A stretch of 8,288 nucleotides of DNA from positions 1 through 8,288 of the forward strand of contig JAIOJM010000355.1 of assembly GCA_019911785.1 (NCBI GenBank). The letters run 5' to 3'. Positions within the stretch are counted from its first letter, which is position 1, and every line of letters begins with the position of its first letter. This document shows positions 6,423-8,288 of this stretch, in pieces. The translations under genes were made by a program, and so were the position numbers. The notes below the pieces were generated by a model. The model was not told the DNA's origin, did not search any database, and saw only the letters and a list, made by a program, of their open reading frames with translations. Origin of the DNA: Sulfuricella sp. (lineage in GTDB: Bacteria; Pseudomonadota; Gammaproteobacteria; Burkholderiales; Sulfuricellaceae).

Positions 6423-6914
6423 GTGACGTTAAGCAAACGCCTATTCGCCATTTTGCTGTTTGTCCTCTGGGCGGCGGCCGCAGCTCAGGGGGAGGTCGCC
6501 ATTCCCAAACCGGGCGCGAAGGATTTATGCCCGGTGTGCGGCATGCTGGTGTCGAAATATCCCAACTGGGTCGCCGTGGCGCTCTACAAGGATGGCCACG
6601 CCCACTTCTTCGACGGGGCCAAGGACATGTTCAAATACCTGCACGAATATGCCAAATACGCCCCCGGCCACCGCCAGGAAGACCTCGCCGGCCTCTACGT
6701 CACCGAATTCTACGGGCTTTCCAGGGTCGACGCGCGCAAGGCATTTTATGTCATCGGCTCGGACGTGCTCGGCCCTATGGGGCATGAACTGGTGCCGCTC
6801 GCCAGCAAGGAAGACGCGGAAGAATTCCTCAAGGACCACAAGGGCCGACAGATACTCACCTTCGACCAGATGACGCCGGAAATCACGGACAAACTCGATA
6901 AAGGGAAATTCTGA
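6423..6914 (+). CDS. NosL-family periplasmic copper chaperone
   Basis: A 163-residue protein with a Sec-type signal peptide (KR at 5-6, hydrophobic core 7-20, probable cleavage near 22-24). It keeps the conserved NosL features: C36-P-V-C39-G-M41, FFDGAKDMFKY (62-72) and GPMGHELVPL (117-126). NosL binds Cu(I) and helps mature the copper centres of N2O reductase; relatives occur in genomes without nosZ, beside oxidase genes. It lacks the lipobox of classical NosL and so should be soluble in the periplasm. The start is taken as GTG at 6423, four bases after the preceding stop, because the ATG at 6418 runs into a stop after two codons and the signal peptide begins right after the GTG. It ends the copper cassette; a non-coding region follows. 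Confidence 0.92.
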   Translation: MTLSKRLFAILLFVLWAAAAAQGEVAIPKPGAKDLCPVCGMLVSKYPNWVAVALYKDGHAHFFDGAKDMFKYLHEYAKYAPGHRQEDLAGLYVTEFYGLSRVDARKAFYVIGSDVLGPMGHELVPLASKEDAEEFLKDHKGRQILTFDQMTPEITDKLDKGKF

Positions 6915-6975
6915 GTAACTTGCAGTCCGAGCGGCGCCGGCCATGCCTTCGATCTAAAGTTCGATATTCGGTGGT

Positions 6976-7010
6976 GGAGGGCGGCCATATTCGATTTCCG
7001 CCGCGCCTCC
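6976..7010 (+). other. Bulged GC-rich hairpin downstream of the NosL operon
   Basis: GGAGG-GCGGC (6976-6985) pairs with GCCGC-G-CCTCC (7000-7010): ten base pairs with one bulged G at 7005 and a 14-base loop. It starts 61 bases after the last stop of the cassette. No T-run follows, so it is not a classical intrinsic terminator. It could protect the mRNA 3' end or be incidental in GC-rich sequence. Confidence 0.4.
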
Positions 7011-7047
7011 GCGCTGAATTGGGCTAATTAACCTTGAAAAATCAGTC

Positions 7048-7190
7048 ATCCACAGATGAACACAGATTTACACAGATATTTCAATACGTTGACTTCATTG
7101 CTTGACTCACCCTGACGGTGATGTGCGATTGACTGGCAACTAACTGATTCAGCGAGGTTTTATCTGTGTGAATCTGCGCCATCTGCGGAT
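7048..7190. repeat. Imperfect inverted repeat built of ACACAGAT-like units, with central hairpin
   Basis: The left arm (7048-7078) contains three CACAGAT-type units in tandem, starting ATCCACAGATG and ending ACACAGATA. The right arm (7161-7190) is its reverse complement with about five differences and one length change, starting TATCTGTGTG and ending CTGCGGAT. The 82 bases between hold a small perfect hairpin, TCACC-ctgac-GGTGA (7107-7121), close to the centre. Outside the arms, AATTAACCTTG on the left resembles the complement of the right flank, so the symmetry may reach further. The CACAGATGAACACAGAT-type word is familiar to me from intergenic regions of many bacteria, so this may be one copy of a dispersed element. 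It ends eight bases past the stop of the glycine-zipper gene and could act as its transcript end. Confidence 0.75.
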
Positions 7191-7197
7191 TACAGGA

Positions 7198-7887
7198 TTA
7201 ATTGCGCACCAATGCGCCGTCGATGATCTTCACCTTGTCGCCGACGGCGAAGGCAGGCGCGGTTTCCTGCACCATGGTGCGACTGCTGCCGTCATCCATG
7301 CGGACGGTGATCTCGTAATGCTTGGCGGTTTTGACCTTCTTCTCGATCTGGTGGCCGGCATAGCCGCCGCCAACAGCGCCGGCGATGGTGGCGATATCCT
7401 TTCCGGTACCTCCGCCGACCTGGTGTCCCAGTAGACCGCCCACCACGCCGCCTGCAATCGCGCCCAGGCCGCTGCCTTCGCCAGCCTGCTCGACAGTGCG
7501 GATGGCGGTAATGACGCCGCAGTTGCCGCACACGGGAGCCAGTGATTGTTTAGGGCTCTCCTCGCTTGCTGCCGCCTTGGCGGCGGGTTTTTCTGCGGCG
7601 GCCTTGTGTACCGGTTTGGCGGCGGGTTTTTCTTCCGGGGCGGGTTTGCCGGCCCTGTCTGCCACAGCGTCGGCTTGCGCCGTCATGGCAGGCTGGGGCG
7701 GCGTTGTGGCCTCGCCGGCGGTTTTGTCAGACTCGGCTGGCGCACTTGCCGCAGGCGGTGCTTCTGTTTTGGCGCCGCGGCCCGGTATCAGGCCGGTCAT
7801 GGCGCCGACCCCCACGATGCTGGCGATGATCACCGCGATGGATGCGGCGATGACGAAGGGACTGGTTTTGCTGGTGGGTTCTGACAT
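7198..7887 (-). CDS. Glycine-zipper 2TM domain envelope protein
   Basis: A 229-residue protein of the 17-kDa surface antigen / glycine-zipper 2TM type (PF05433-like), common in betaproteobacteria and related to SlyB. In order: a short cytoplasmic N-terminus; one membrane span (about 11-33) acting as anchor or uncleaved signal; a long Ala/Pro/Lys/Glu-rich linker (41-117) that may cross the periplasm; C120-G-N-C123-G at the head of the domain; a Gly-rich double helix (about 139-180) with repeated GG and AG pairs; and a beta-rich C-terminal part (190-229) ending in GDKVKIIDG. CxxCG before the zipper is usual in this family as I know it. A role in envelope integrity is the general expectation; the precise function is unknown. 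The start ATG at 7887 has a GGAG nine bases upstream. It is divergent in theme from the copper genes and transcribed toward them. Confidence 0.9.
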   Translation of the reverse strand: MSEPTSKTSPFVIAASIAVIIASIVGVGAMTGLIPGRGAKTEAPPAASAPAESDKTAGEATTPPQPAMTAQADAVADRAGKPAPEEKPAAKPVHKAAAEKPAAKAAASEESPKQSLAPVCGNCGVITAIRTVEQAGEGSGLGAIAGGVVGGLLGHQVGGGTGKDIATIAGAVGGGYAGHQIEKKVKTAKHYEITVRMDDGSSRTMVQETAPAFAVGDKVKIIDGALVRN

Positions 7888-7931
7888 GATGAAATTCTCC
7901 GGGTAGTAGGTAATTATCAGTGCGCCATCTA

Positions 7932-7960
7932 TTTATGAATAGTCGAATGGATGTCGACAA
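7932..7960 (-). promoter_or_regulatory. Weak candidate promoter for the glycine-zipper gene
   Basis: Read on the minus strand, TTGTCG (7960-7955) and CATAAA (7937-7932) are 17 bases apart, each matching the sigma70 consensus at 4 of 6. It sits in the AT-rich 197-base gap between this gene and lysS, after the lysS terminator, so some promoter is expected here. The exact boxes are uncertain. A GTCGAC palindrome overlaps the -35. Confidence 0.35.
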
Positions 7961-8027
7961 GCAAGCAACTTTAATGGCGCTGAAGGAGATAACGTTTGTT
8001 GGTGATGCCTGGCTATTAAATGGCTGT

Positions 8028-8057
8028 AATAAAAAAGGGCGCCCAGATGGACGCCCT
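8028..8057 (-). terminator. Intrinsic terminator of lysS
   Basis: Read on the minus strand, a nine-pair stem AGGGCGTCC / GGGCGCCCT closes a four-base ATCT loop and runs directly into TTTTTTATT. It begins 27 bases beyond the lysS stop. One pair is G-U on the minus-strand RNA but would be a C-A mismatch on the plus-strand RNA, which supports the minus orientation. Confidence 0.9.
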
Positions 8058-8084
8058 GATAGTCTTTTATGACTTGAACTTAAA

Positions 8085-8288
<204 letters not shown>

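Larger units (their letters stand above)
6915..7197. other. Non-coding region between convergent genes
   Basis: These 283 bases lie between the stop of the second NosL gene and the stop of the minus-strand glycine-zipper gene. I see no convincing gene. The left part is GC-rich with three TTCGAT copies (6948, 6960, 6990) and a bulged hairpin. The right part, from about 7020, is AT-richer and carries a long inverted repeat. There are three copies of TTGACT (7089, 7102, 7129) between the repeat arms, with no evident function. Confidence 0.75.

Noticed and set aside
7051..7077. CRISPR-like short repeats
   Set aside because: The ACACAGAT units are only about eight bases with two- or three-base gaps, and they recur in inverted form; there are no spacers.
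7168..7434. 88-codon plus-strand open frame
   Set aside because: It starts inside the inverted repeat and runs antisense to the glycine-zipper gene, with no ribosome binding site.
7385..7906. Plus-strand open frame of 173 codons
   Set aside because: It is antisense to the glycine-zipper gene, whose domain layout and ribosome binding site are convincing.

Overview
The window looks like a piece of a GC-rich proteobacterial chromosome. The lysyl-tRNA synthetase tail, the NosL-type proteins and the glycine-zipper 2TM protein together suggest a betaproteobacterium of respiratory or denitrifying habit, such as Nitrosomonadales or Rhodocyclales. That placement is an inference from protein style only.

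Positions 2-6914 hold nine plus-strand genes packed like one or two operons. They read as a copper-handling and thiol-redox cassette of the cell envelope. In order they are: a multipass membrane protein with a Cys-Cys loop and a His-rich CPFC loop (cut by the window edge); a TlpA-type thioredoxin lipoprotein; a 70-residue Cys-rich zinc/metal-binding protein; a Met-rich single-span membrane protein; a membrane protein with a degenerate HMA-like domain; a CopA-type Cu(I) P1B-ATPase; a DsbD_2/TauE-SafE-like membrane protein; and two tandem NosL-family proteins. Gaps are -4 to 39 nt up to the DsbD_2-like gene. An 88-nt gap with a possible promoter then precedes the NosL pair. The likely joint job is moving Cu(I) across the inner membrane and delivering it, with reduced thiols, to a periplasmic or membrane copper enzyme such as a haem-copper oxidase or N2O reductase. 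No such enzyme and no regulator lies in the window.

Positions 6915-7197 are non-coding and separate convergent genes. They contain a bulged GC-rich hairpin and a long imperfect inverted repeat built from ACACAGAT-like units around a small central hairpin.

On the minus strand, 7198-7887 encodes a glycine-zipper 2TM envelope protein with a weak promoter candidate upstream. At the right edge is the C-terminal end of lysS (minus strand), followed by a clear intrinsic terminator at 8028-8057.

The individual protein families are mostly known. The less ordinary points are the combination of small accessory proteins around the ATPase, the loss of the conserved proline in the ATPase SEHP motif, the Met/Cys cluster in the DsbD_2-like protein, the altered ligand set of the first NosL-like protein, and the intergenic inverted repeat.
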